Shown one piece after another: positions 1 through 7,662 of a stretch of 61,595 nucleotides of DNA. The notes under the pieces were generated by a model. It worked only from the letters and a program-made list of their open reading frames with translations. It was not told the DNA's origin and ran no database searches. The stretch comes from Brevibacillus invocatus. Its GTDB lineage: Bacteria > Bacillota > Bacilli > Brevibacillales > Brevibacillaceae. Numbering within the stretch: position 1 is the stretch's first letter; each line of letters begins with the position of its first letter. The position numbers and the translations under genes were made by a program. The stretch is taken from assembly GCF_003710915.1 (NCBI RefSeq), contig NZ_RHHR01000039.1, positions 1 to 61,595 on the forward strand. The letters run 5' to 3'.

Positions 1-21
1 TCAGATTTATGAAATTGATTC
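1..21 (-). repeat. Left copy of the IS outer end (inverted repeat with right window end)
   Basis: These 21 bases (beginning TCAGATTTATGA) are the exact reverse complement of 61273-61293, which lie just outside a transposase gene at the other end of the window. Identity stops at base 22. The simplest reading is that a second IS copy, in opposite orientation, ends here and extends to the left of the window. Confidence 0.75.
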
Positions 22-255
22 GAGTATTTAAAATTAGAAATTATTGATTTCAATCAAATTTATAATGAGAAAGGAACTTTGGGAGAAAGATATTTCCTAA
101 GATTGCATTTAAGTGATAAATCGAGTGTCCTATTATCGTATTGGTTAGAGGATAATATAATAACTCCAGGTGCGTACGGTAGTGAAGAGCTAAAAAAAAT
201 TGTCCTAAATCAGTTAGAAAGAATAAAAATTGATAGAGATAATGGCTCAAAATGA
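22..255 (+). pseudogene. C-terminal stump of an unknown protein cut by the IS end
   Basis: An open frame of 77 codons starts exactly where the IS-derived sequence ends and closes with TGA at 253-255. It has no start codon near its 5' end, and an in-frame TGA lies in the IS part (17-19), so it is probably the remaining C-terminus of a gene interrupted by insertion. The residues are charged and hydrophilic (for example SYWLEDNIITPGAYGSEELK). Base composition is clearly more AT-rich than the following genes, which suggests acquired DNA. I do not recognise the family. The opposite-strand frame here has no supporting features. Confidence 0.55.
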
Positions 256-679
256 TGCTTTTGGAGAATGACGCGATACCGACCACGCACGCTAGGTGGA
301 AATTTCTCTTTTGCCTTCAGACGATGTACCTATAGATTCTGGTTGTTTCGCTAGGAGAAATAACCTAATCAATTGTGTCGAATAGTGATAATTCGTGTCG
401 AAAATAGTCTATATTACCTAGGTGAACATTGTCAATAGAACGAGCTAATCAGGATGAAATGTGATTTGAGGGTCTATAAAAAATTTTTTGCAAATCCGAT
501 AAAACCTATTAATTGACTTGGATATAGATTGCGTAGTACGATAACTCACATGATCAAACGTTGAATAAAGGATAGAATTTCCTCATGTATGATTTACCGA
601 AAGTGTAATCATGTGGATTTTCTATAAGTTTTATTCATACTAAACACAGTTGTATAGATGGAATTGGAGGAAGTTCAGC
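256..679 (+). promoter_or_regulatory. Intergenic region and leader of the metQ-type operon
   Basis: There is no gene in this stretch. A plausible sigma-A promoter is TTGACT (513-518), an 18-base spacer and TACGAT (537-542). The downstream leader contains perfect 8-base complementary arms CACATGAT (547-554) and ATCATGTG (about 608-615) enclosing a region with a smaller hairpin. I looked for a SAM riboswitch or methionine T-box, which often precede metNPQ operons, and saw neither. The operon may therefore not be under methionine control. Confidence 0.4.
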
Positions 680-1492
680 ATGAGAAAAGTGTTGGGTCTT
701 TTTGCATCAGGGTTGCTTGTATTGGCTTTGACAGCGTGTGGGGGAGGAGCGCAGCAAAGTGCCGCGATTCCCGAGAATAAGATCGTCGTAGGTGTAACGT
801 CTGGTCTTCATGAAGAAATCCTTGAAAAGGTGAAAGAAGTAGCGGCAAAGGATGGTCTGGAAGTAGAGTTGAAAGCATTCTCGGACTTCCAAATGCCAAA
901 CATTGCACTGGTTGAAAAAGAAATTGACGCGAACAGCTACCAGACGATTCCGTTTTTGGAGAGCTATAAAAAAGAAAAAAATGCAGATCTGACACAAGTG
1001 GGGCAGACCGTCCTCAACCCGATGGGTGTGTACTCGAACAAAATCAAAAGCTTGGACGAGCTGAAAGAGGGAGACAAGATCGGATTGCCGAGCGATCCGA
1101 CGAATAGCGTACGCGCCTTGCTGGTCTTCCAGAGCGCAGGACTGATCAAGCTAAAAGACGGCGTGGGTGATGACGCGACTGTTCTCGATATCGCAGAAAA
1201 TCCGAAGAAGCTGGAGTTCATCGAGCTGGATGCAGCACAAATCGCCAAGCAGCTGGATGATCTGACAGCAGCAGCGATCAATACGAGCTATGCGATCAAA
1301 AACAACCTGAATCCTGGCAAAGACGCAATCTTCCTGGAGCAAAAGGATTCCAAGCACCACAACGTCATTGTCGTCCGAACAGAAAACAAGGATGACGCCG
1401 CGGTACAAAAACTGGTGAAGGCATATCAAAGCGACGAAGTGAAGAAGTTCGTGGAGGAACATTTCGAAGGTTCGGTTATCCCAGTTTGGTAA
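680..1492 (+). CDS. metQ: MetQ/NlpA-family substrate-binding lipoprotein
   Basis: 270 aa. The N-terminus is a lipoprotein signal peptide with lipobox LTAC followed by GGG, so the mature protein is anchored to the outer face of the membrane. The body is an NlpA/MetQ domain (VGVTSGLHEEILEKV near the start, DLTAAAINTSYA near residue 200). The start at 680 follows GGAGGAA at the right distance; an in-frame upstream ATG at 650 lacks one. A GC-rich hairpin at 1501-1525 between this gene and metN resembles a weak terminator that could raise binding-protein levels relative to the transporter. Family members bind methionine or its analogues. The downstream catabolic genes make the true substrate uncertain. 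Confidence 0.85.
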   Translation: MRKVLGLFASGLLVLALTACGGGAQQSAAIPENKIVVGVTSGLHEEILEKVKEVAAKDGLEVELKAFSDFQMPNIALVEKEIDANSYQTIPFLESYKKEKNADLTQVGQTVLNPMGVYSNKIKSLDELKEGDKIGLPSDPTNSVRALLVFQSAGLIKLKDGVGDDATVLDIAENPKKLEFIELDAAQIAKQLDDLTAAAINTSYAIKNNLNPGKDAIFLEQKDSKHHNVIVVRTENKDDAAVQKLVKAYQSDEVKKFVEEHFEGSVIPVW

Positions 1493-1591
1493 ACCGCAAA
1501 GGCTCCGCCCACAATGGGTGGGGCCACGTTTTGTTCATTCCGCTTGCAAATGTCTAACTGCTCGGGAGATTGAAGGAGGTTCAGCTCAGAC

Positions 1592-2614
1592 GTGATTACA
1601 TTGTCGAATGTTTCAAAATCTTTCCGCACGTCCAAAGGAACGGTTCATGCGATTCAGGATGTTTCACTCGAAGTAAAACTGGGCGAAATCTTTGGCGTGA
1701 TCGGATACAGCGGCGCAGGGAAAAGTACGTTGATCCGGTGTGTCAATTTGCTGGAAGCACCTACTTCCGGTTCTGTCGTCATTCAAGGCAAAGAAGTAAC
1801 CAACCTGCCTGCGGAGGAGCTGATGCAGGTCAGACGCAAAATCGGCATGATTTTTCAGGGGTTCAATTTGCTCAAGACAGCGACCGTCTATGACAATATT
1901 GCGATTCCACTGCGGCTGACAGATGTAGACAAAAATGAAATAGACGGGCGTGTCACCAAATATCTGCGGATCGTGGGCTTGGAAGACAAGCACGACGCCT
2001 ATCCAAGCCAATTGTCCGGCGGGCAGAAGCAGCGGGTTGCGATTGCGCGGGCCTTGGCCCAGGAACCAGAGCTGTTGCTAAGCGACGAGGCGACGAGCGC
2101 CCTGGATCCGGAGACGACCGAGTCCATCCTGGAGCTGCTGCTCAAGATCAACGCTGAGCTGGGTATCACTATCATGCTGATCACCCATGAGATGAATGTG
2201 ATTCAAAAAATCTGTGACCGGGTGGCTGTCATGGAGAATGGGCGAGTGATCGAGCTGGGCAAGACGGTCGATATCTACGCCCAGGCCAAGCATCCGACGA
2301 CCAGACGTTTTGTCAACAGTACCTATCACAAGGAACTGCCCCCTTCCCTGCTGCAAGAATTGAAAGAGACAGGTCCAGTGGTCAGGCTCTCGTTTGTCGG
2401 TGGAAGTACCAGCAAGCCTGTATTAGCGCAGGTAAGCGCCCTCTTTCCGGTATCGCCCAACATTTTGGCAGGGGGGATTATCCAGCTGAAGCAAGAGAAG
2501 ATCGGCACCCTGGTGGTCCATCTGAATGGAGATCCGGAAGAGACGAAAAAGGCAATCGCCTATCTGGAAGACCAGGGCGTAAAGGTAGAGGGAGTGGAAG
2601 TAGGAGATGAGTGA
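1592..2614 (+). CDS. metN: MetN-type ABC transporter ATP-binding protein
   Basis: 340 aa. Walker A is GYSGAGKST (about residues 39-47), the Q-loop lies near GMIFQGFNLL, the signature is LSGGQKQR, and Walker B is LLLSDEAT. The last 90 residues form the small NIL-type regulatory domain typical of MetN, which in E. coli binds methionine and inhibits transport. GTG start at 1592; AGGAGG lies about 12 bases upstream, a little far. The 3' end overlaps the permease gene by 8 bases, showing translational coupling. It energises the importer formed with the proteins at 680 and 2607. Confidence 0.88.
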   Translation: MITLSNVSKSFRTSKGTVHAIQDVSLEVKLGEIFGVIGYSGAGKSTLIRCVNLLEAPTSGSVVIQGKEVTNLPAEELMQVRRKIGMIFQGFNLLKTATVYDNIAIPLRLTDVDKNEIDGRVTKYLRIVGLEDKHDAYPSQLSGGQKQRVAIARALAQEPELLLSDEATSALDPETTESILELLLKINAELGITIMLITHEMNVIQKICDRVAVMENGRVIELGKTVDIYAQAKHPTTRRFVNSTYHKELPPSLLQELKETGPVVRLSFVGGSTSKPVLAQVSALFPVSPNILAGGIIQLKQEKIGTLVVHLNGDPEETKKAIAYLEDQGVKVEGVEVGDE

Positions 2615-3278
2615 AATCCAGCAATTCATTGAAGGGCGTTTGCCTATCATCGGCGAGTCTGTGGTCCAGACGCTTCAGATGGTTTCCGTCTCGCTCGCCA
2701 TTTCTGTCCTGATCGGCTTGCCGCTTGGCATTCTGCTGATCCTGACGCGTCCGGGGAATGCACTGGAAAACCGCATTGTCTACCAGGTGCTAAATGTGTT
2801 TGTCAATATCGTCCGTTCGATTCCATTTATTATCCTGCTCTTTTTCATCCTGCCGTTTACCAAGCTGATTGTCGGCACATCGATCGGGATCAAAGGAGCC
2901 ATCGTTCCACTGATCGTCCACGCTGCGCCCTCCATCGCGCGCCTGATGGAGAATGCACTGGTGGAGGTGGATAGCGGCGTGATTGAGGCATACCGATCGA
3001 TGGGGATTCGAACACGTCACATCATCTGGCACGTCATGCTGCGTGAGGCCAGACCGACGATTATCCTCGGATTGACCATTGCAGTCATCAACCTGGTGGG
3101 CGCTACGGCGATGGCAGGCTTGGTCGGGGCTGGCGGTCTGGGCGACCTGGCTTATCGCTTCGGGCATCTGCGCTACGAGGTCGATGTGATGTACGTCACC
3201 GTATTTATTTTGATCCTGATGGTGCAATGCTTGCAGTCAATAGGGAATAAATTAGCAGCCAAGTATAAAAAAGATTAG
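2607..3278 (+). CDS. metP: MetP/MetI-type ABC transporter permease
   Basis: 223 aa with five to six hydrophobic segments and the MetI-like inner-membrane permease fold. The EAA loop lies around residues 135-155 (ALVEVDSGVIEAYRSMGI is just before it). It starts inside the end of metN (8-base overlap). The next gene begins 30 bases downstream with its own ribosome binding site and no terminator between, so the permease is probably co-transcribed with the three metabolic genes that follow. Confidence 0.87.
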   Translation: MSEIQQFIEGRLPIIGESVVQTLQMVSVSLAISVLIGLPLGILLILTRPGNALENRIVYQVLNVFVNIVRSIPFIILLFFILPFTKLIVGTSIGIKGAIVPLIVHAAPSIARLMENALVEVDSGVIEAYRSMGIRTRHIIWHVMLREARPTIILGLTIAVINLVGATAMAGLVGAGGLGDLAYRFGHLRYEVDVMYVTVFILILMVQCLQSIGNKLAAKYKKD

Positions 3279-3308
3279 TGCAATTGCGACAGGGAGGTGT
3301 GAAAATAG

Positions 3309-4088
3309 ATGAATGAGGATTATTTATTTGTAAATAAAACAGGAGCGATTGCGACGATTTTTCTCAATCGTCCAAAAAAGCGGAATGCATTCAATCTGGC
3401 CATGTGGATCAGGTTGTCCCAACTTCTCGAACAGCTGGAAGCAGATGACGAAACAAGAGTCGTGGTCATTCGCGGTGTGGACGAAACGGCTTTTGCCGCA
3501 GGAGCGGATATCAGTGAGTTTTTGGAAAACCGTTCATCTGCCGAAAAGGCGAAAGCGTACAACGATCCGGCAATGGAGTCGGTCGATCGCCTGCATCGTT
3601 TTCCCAAACCGACGATAGCCATGATTCATCAAACCTGCATAGGCGGAGGCTTGGACATCGCGCTGTCTTGCGATTTTCGCTTCAGCGCAGACAATGGAAT
3701 GTTCGCCATCACGCCAGCCAAGCTGGGGATCGTCTACAATCTGACCAGCACCAAGCGGCTTGTTGATCTGGTCGGACCGTCGCGAGCCAAAGAGATGCTG
3801 TACACGGCGAGCACCCTCGATGTGAGCGAAGCGTACCGCATCGGTCTGGTCGATCGCATCTACAGTACAGAAGAGCTCGAACGTGAGACGTACACTTTCG
3901 CAGAAAAGCTCAGTGAAGGCTCACAGGTATCGATGCGCGGTACCAAAAGGATGGTGCAGGCTGTCCTGGACGGGAGGATCGAAGAGGACGCTCAGTTGGC
4001 TGAGCTGGTCCTGCAATCCTTTGACTCCGCTGATCACCGGGAAGGTGTGCAAGCTTTTTTGGAGAAGAGAAAACCACGTTTTCGCTAA
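3309..4088 (+). CDS. Crotonase (enoyl-CoA hydratase/isomerase) family protein, atypical active site
   Basis: 259 aa, the usual crotonase length. The oxyanion-hole segments are present: AAGADISEF (about residue 62) and GGGLDIALSCDFRF (about residue 111). At the two positions where enoyl-CoA hydratases carry catalytic glutamates (PE..LG and GGT.R regions) this protein reads TPAKLGIVYNLTSTKRL, so both acids are missing. It is therefore unlikely to be a classical hydratase; crotonase-fold hydrolases, decarboxylases and isomerases use other residues. A good ribosome binding site (GGGAGGTG) precedes the ATG. It sits between the importer and a 2-hydroxy-acid oxidase and CoA-transferase, suggesting it acts on the CoA ester made by the CoA-transferase. 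Confidence 0.85.
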   Translation: MNEDYLFVNKTGAIATIFLNRPKKRNAFNLAMWIRLSQLLEQLEADDETRVVVIRGVDETAFAAGADISEFLENRSSAEKAKAYNDPAMESVDRLHRFPKPTIAMIHQTCIGGGLDIALSCDFRFSADNGMFAITPAKLGIVYNLTSTKRLVDLVGPSRAKEMLYTASTLDVSEAYRIGLVDRIYSTEELERETYTFAEKLSEGSQVSMRGTKRMVQAVLDGRIEEDAQLAELVLQSFDSADHREGVQAFLEKRKPRFR

Positions 4089-4110
4089 CCAGGAAGGGAA
4101 GTAGTCATTG

Positions 4111-5259
4111 ATGTCTTTTACAGAAAACAAAGAAACGCTGCTGTTCACCAAAGTAGATAAATCTACGGAGTCTCTCCCGATCTCTTATGAGGATTGGGAA
4201 AAAAAGGCGCGCGATATGGTTCCAGCCGGACCCTTTGACTATACAGCAGGAGGCTCTGTAGAGGAGCAGACGCTCGCTTCCAACCGCGCTGCATTTTCTC
4301 GCTGGGCGATTGTGCCCCGCATGCTTCGTGACGTAACCCATCGTTCGATGGCGATCACGCTGTTCAATCAGCAGTTGAAAACACCTGTCATGCTCGCACC
4401 TGTAGGCATGCAGAAGATTTCCCATCCAGAAGGGGAGCTGGCTACAGCACGTGCAGCAGCCGCAGCAGGCGTACCCTTGGTGGTGAGCACGGTATCGTCG
4501 CACTCGATGGAGCAAATCGCTGAGGTGATGGGCGATGCTCCTCGTTGGTATCAGCTGTACTGGTCAACAGACCGCGAAGTGAGCGCGAGCATGGTCAGAC
4601 GGGCTGAAGCGGCAGGCTACTCGGCTATCGTACTGACGGTAGATACGATCATGCTGGGATGGAAGCGTCGCGATTTTAAAAACGGGTACTCGCCACTTCG
4701 CGAGGGCTATGGGATGGCCAACTACATCAGCGACCCCGTTTTTTGTTCCCGTCTCGCAGAAGTGACGCCGGAGAATGCGGTAGAGGAAATTCTGCGCACG
4801 ATCTATACACCGGCTTTGAACTGGAACGATATCGCGTATTTGCGTGAGCATACAAAGCTGCCGATTTTGGTCAAAGGCATCCTGCATCCGGACGATGCCA
4901 AGCTGGCGCTGGAACATGGCGTAGACGGTATCATCGTCTCCAACCACGGTGGACGTCAGGTGGATGGCGCGATTTCTTCACTGGATGCTTTGCCTGCGAT
5001 CGCAGAAGTGGTAAAAGGACAGATTCCTTTGTTGTTGGACAGCGGCGTACGGACAGGCCCCGATGTCGTGAAGGCGCTCGCGCTCGGAGCGAATGCCGTC
5101 CTGATCGGTCGACCGTTTGTCTATGGGCTGGCAGTTGCCGGCGAACAAGGCGTGGCCAGCGTGATTGATACCTTGCTCAACGAGCTGGATGTCACGATGG
5201 CTCTTTCAGGCAGCACTTCGATTGCAGATCTGAACCGAAGCATCCTGACACGCCTCTAA
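4111..5259 (+). CDS. FMN-dependent 2-hydroxy-acid oxidase, lactate 2-monooxygenase-like
   Basis: 382 aa. It belongs to the FMN-dependent alpha-hydroxy-acid dehydrogenase family: FMN-binding barrel segments APVGMQ and WYQLYW, and the catalytic motif SNHGGRQVD with the active-site His and substrate-binding Arg. Wording such as FDYTAGGS, RWAIVPRMLRD and LGWKRRD resembles lactate 2-monooxygenases more than glycolate or lactate oxidases (judged from memory of the family). It would oxidise a 2-hydroxy acid with O2, giving the 2-oxo acid or the decarboxylated acid. Start is the ATG at 4111, not the TTG just upstream, given the GGGAAG spacing. Same operon as its neighbours. Confidence 0.82.
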   Translation: MSFTENKETLLFTKVDKSTESLPISYEDWEKKARDMVPAGPFDYTAGGSVEEQTLASNRAAFSRWAIVPRMLRDVTHRSMAITLFNQQLKTPVMLAPVGMQKISHPEGELATARAAAAAGVPLVVSTVSSHSMEQIAEVMGDAPRWYQLYWSTDREVSASMVRRAEAAGYSAIVLTVDTIMLGWKRRDFKNGYSPLREGYGMANYISDPVFCSRLAEVTPENAVEEILRTIYTPALNWNDIAYLREHTKLPILVKGILHPDDAKLALEHGVDGIIVSNHGGRQVDGAISSLDALPAIAEVVKGQIPLLLDSGVRTGPDVVKALALGANAVLIGRPFVYGLAVAGEQGVASVIDTLLNELDVTMALSGSTSIADLNRSILTRL

Positions 5260-5282
5260 TACACATCCAGGAGGCTTTTGGC

Positions 5283-6470
5283 ATGCAACAAGCGTTACAA
5301 GGCATGAAGGTCATCGATTTGACGCAGGTTTTGGCTGGACCCTACTGCACGATGGTGCTGGGTGATCTGGGAGCGGACGTGATCAAGGTCGAGAAGTACC
5401 CAAACGGGGATGACAGCCGGATCATGGGTCCTTATTTTGAGCAGGAAAGCTACAGCTTCATGGCGGCCAATCGCAACAAGCGGGGAATTCGCCTGAACAT
5501 CAAAGAGCAGCAGGGAAAGGACATCCTCTACGATCTGGTGAAGACCGCTGATGTCTTTATTGAGAATTTTCGTCCTGGTACGGCCAAAAGCTTGGGCATT
5601 GACTATGAGACCTTGCGCGAGATCAATCCGGGCCTCATCTACTGCTCGATTTCGGGTTATGGACAGACGGGGCCATACAGCTCCAAGGGTGGCTACGACA
5701 TTATGGCGCAAGGGCTGTCCGGGATGATGAGCATGACCGGAGAAAAGGGCGGACGTCCGGTGAAAAACGGAATCGCCATCCATGATATCGCAGCTGGAAT
5801 GACCGCGATCTATGCGATTATGGCAGCTTACATTCACAAGATGAAAGCAGGAGAGGGACAGTATATCGACCTCTCCCTGGTGGACTCCGGCCTTGCCTGG
5901 ACAGTATGGGAGTCGGCAGCTTATTTCGGAGCGGGAGAGGTTTCTACAGCCAACGGCTCCGCACATCGCGTCACAGCGCCGTACCAAGGCTTCCCGACGA
6001 AGAATGGACATATTCTCGTCGGAGCGGGCAACCAGAAGCTGTGGGAAAAGTTTTGCCGCGAAGTCATCGAGCGTGAAGAGCTGATCCATGATCCCCGCTT
6101 TTTGACCAATACGGATCGGCGCGATCACTTGGATGAGCTGGAGCAGGTGATCCAGGATTGTTTGATGCAGGCGGATTCCGAATACTGGCTTGCTCGTCTG
6201 GACGAGGCGGGGGTGCCTTCCAGCCCGATCTACAGCTATGATCAGGCCTTGAATGACCCGCACATCCGATCCCGCGAGATGGTGATGGAGTACGAACATC
6301 CGTTAGCGGGGAAGATCCAGAGTCTGGGCTTTCCTGCCAAAATGTCCGGAACACCGGGACAGGTGAAGCGTCCGGCCCCTTTGCTTGGGCAGCATACCAA
6401 GGAAGTGCTGGAGGAATTGCAGTACTCGGAAGAAACGATCCGGGAGCTGGAAGAAAAGAAGATTATCTAA
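5283..6470 (+). CDS. CaiB/BaiF-type (class III) CoA-transferase
   Basis: 395 aa. The N-terminus (MKVIDLTQVLAGPYC, then LGADVIKVE) is diagnostic of class III CoA-transferases. The aspartate that carries the acyl anhydride is in HDIAAGMTAIYA (about residue 167). Family members move CoA between short carboxylic acids, for example formyl/oxalate, carnitine and itaconate. A strong GGAGG precedes the ATG. A hairpin with a T-run at 6480-6510 follows, so this is probably the last gene of the importer operon. Together with the oxidase and crotonase it suggests activation and breakdown of an imported organic acid; which one cannot be read from the sequence. Confidence 0.87.
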   Translation: MQQALQGMKVIDLTQVLAGPYCTMVLGDLGADVIKVEKYPNGDDSRIMGPYFEQESYSFMAANRNKRGIRLNIKEQQGKDILYDLVKTADVFIENFRPGTAKSLGIDYETLREINPGLIYCSISGYGQTGPYSSKGGYDIMAQGLSGMMSMTGEKGGRPVKNGIAIHDIAAGMTAIYAIMAAYIHKMKAGEGQYIDLSLVDSGLAWTVWESAAYFGAGEVSTANGSAHRVTAPYQGFPTKNGHILVGAGNQKLWEKFCREVIEREELIHDPRFLTNTDRRDHLDELEQVIQDCLMQADSEYWLARLDEAGVPSSPIYSYDQALNDPHIRSREMVMEYEHPLAGKIQSLGFPAKMSGTPGQVKRPAPLLGQHTKEVLEELQYSEETIRELEEKKII

Positions 6471-6880
6471 TAGGAGTCGAGGGCCATCCTGTAACAGGGT
6501 GGTCTTTTTGCTCCTCCATGACGTTCAAAGAACGGTTTGGCTGTGATGCTTGCTTCTGTCCAGATCTGTTGCAGTCCAAGCCTGAGTGCCTCCGACTCGA
6601 GCTGACGAACCAAAGCGCTGGCGATTCCACGTCCCTGATAATCTTTGTGAACGTAAAGCCGATCGAGATACCCATCATGGGTTATGTCACTAAAGCCTGC
6701 AAGCCATCCGTCTATTTCTGCGACATAGGTGATGTGACTACGAAAGGTATCGCCCCATTGCGCCATTTTCGTCTCCCGTTCGTCTTCTGGCGCCCAGACT
6801 TGCAACTGTTCTTGTGAATAATCACGAGCATTCACCGTATGCACGGTTTCGTAGAAGAGGGTAACCATTTGATACGCGGC
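6467..6880 (-). pseudogene. GNAT acetyltransferase remnant, probably damaged at both ends
   Basis: The central part is a clear GNAT domain: MVTLFYETVHTVNARDY at the N-side and the acetyl-CoA binding loop YVHKDYQGRGIASALV. In the upstream direction no start codon with a ribosome binding site is found. The frame can only be extended through a TTG at 6971-6973 with no Shine-Dalgarno, across sequence that encodes a YbaK remnant on the other strand. At the other end the frame leaves the expected GNAT sequence after FFERHGG, runs into the operon terminator and stops at 6467-6469, inside the CoA-transferase stop region. I read it as a dying gene, though a short functional form is not excluded. Confidence 0.6.
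6482..6513 (+). terminator. Intrinsic terminator of the importer/CoA-transferase operon
   Basis: GGCCATCCTG and CAGGGTGGTC pair with two G-U wobbles around a 3-base loop and are followed by TTTTTG on the plus strand. It overlaps the apparent 3' end of the acetyltransferase remnant on the minus strand. Confidence 0.65.
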
Positions 6881-7051
6881 GGCTGTTCGCCAATTGGAAT
6901 GAAAAAGCAGTTTCCTACGCTGATTGACGAGCAGGCACAGACACTGGAAACGATGATTGTCAGCGGAGGACAAATTGGCGTTCAGATCGAACTTCAGGTA
7001 GAGAACCTCGTAAAAGCGACCAAAGCGGCTTTTGCGGACGTCACACAGTAG
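6875..7051 (+). pseudogene. C-terminal remnant of a YbaK/ProX-type aminoacyl-tRNA deacylase
   Basis: The frame ending at the TAG at 7049-7051 reads GGCSPIGMKKQFPTLIDEQ, then VSGGQIGVQIEL and a C-terminal ADVTQ. This matches the last 50-60 residues of YbaK-domain editing proteins (a GG.SPIG..K....D segment, then SGGQIG..I, then a DV end). The first two thirds of the domain are absent. Its 5' boundary coincides with the N-terminal loss of the GNAT gene on the opposite strand, so one deletion between two once-divergent genes would explain both. Confidence 0.55.
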
Positions 7052-7077
7052 CTAGATTGGGCAGGAGGCTGTTAACC

Positions 7078-7452
7078 ATGAGATTCAGAATGGAATTGTT
7101 CGTGAAGGATGTGCGAGCATCAGCTAGATTTTACTCCGAAGTGCTGGGCTTTGTCAGTGGAGAAGAATCGGACGATTACATGTCTGTGAGAAAGGGGGAT
7201 GCATCCATCGGTCTTGGTGCTATCGAGAATTTGCCGGATGGTCATTACCTGAAACCTCAATCCGAACAGGAACGAAAAGGGGGAGGGGTAGAGATCGTAC
7301 TGGAGGTTGAAGCGATCGAAGCCTACTACCGCAGCATCATGGAGCTGGGCTACCCCGTACATGGTGCTTTAGCCAGACGACCTTGGGGAGCTACGGATTT
7401 TCGGATTGTCGACCCGGACGGCTACTATATCCGTCTAACAGAAAAAAGATAA
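7078..7452 (+). CDS. VOC (glyoxalase/bleomycin-resistance) family protein
   Basis: 124 aa, a single VOC module pair: FVKDVRASARFYSEVLGF at the start and FRIVDPDGYYIRL at the end, the typical beta-alpha-beta-beta-beta pattern. Likely metal or substrate ligands include the Glu in GVEIVLEVEAIEAYY and in the last strand, but the activity cannot be predicted. Start at 7078 follows GGAGG with proper spacing; an in-frame ATG at 7057 has none. It stands alone between the remnant pair and the GGDEF-EAL gene. Confidence 0.8.
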   Translation: MRFRMELFVKDVRASARFYSEVLGFVSGEESDDYMSVRKGDASIGLGAIENLPDGHYLKPQSEQERKGGGVEIVLEVEAIEAYYRSIMELGYPVHGALARRPWGATDFRIVDPDGYYIRLTEKR

Positions 7453-7583
7453 CGGATTGTTTCTAGAACACCTGAAAGAGAGGGCATTTTTTTGTGAAAA
7501 AAAGGATGACAGCTTGTCAACATCGTTTGCAAAAATGTCAGCATTCGTATCCCTATGAACATTCATCTTTTTCCATTCCATGA

Positions 7584-7589
7584 TATAAT
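7584..7589 (+). promoter_or_regulatory. Possible -10 box of the GGDEF-EAL gene
   Basis: A consensus TATAAT lies 74 bases before the start codon of the next gene. No clear -35 hexamer is seen 17 bases upstream (ATTCAT region), so the promoter may be weak or need an activator. Confidence 0.35.
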
Positions 7590-7662
7590 CGAACCGATAT
7601 ACAACTTGATAGACATCATTTACTAAATCGAATATATCGCTTTTTCTGGAGAGGAACCCATT

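Noticed and set aside
50..286. Minus-strand ORF at the left end
   Set aside because: It is the reverse of an AT-rich coding stump, with a hydrophobic random-like sequence and no start signal.
256..679. Possible SAM riboswitch or methionine T-box before metQ
   Set aside because: None of the conserved S-box or T-box core sequences is present; only a generic hairpin is seen.
6839..7051. Intact small gene starting at ATG 6839 or 6899
   Set aside because: The residues match the C-terminal end of a longer YbaK domain and there is no ribosome binding site; treated as a remnant.
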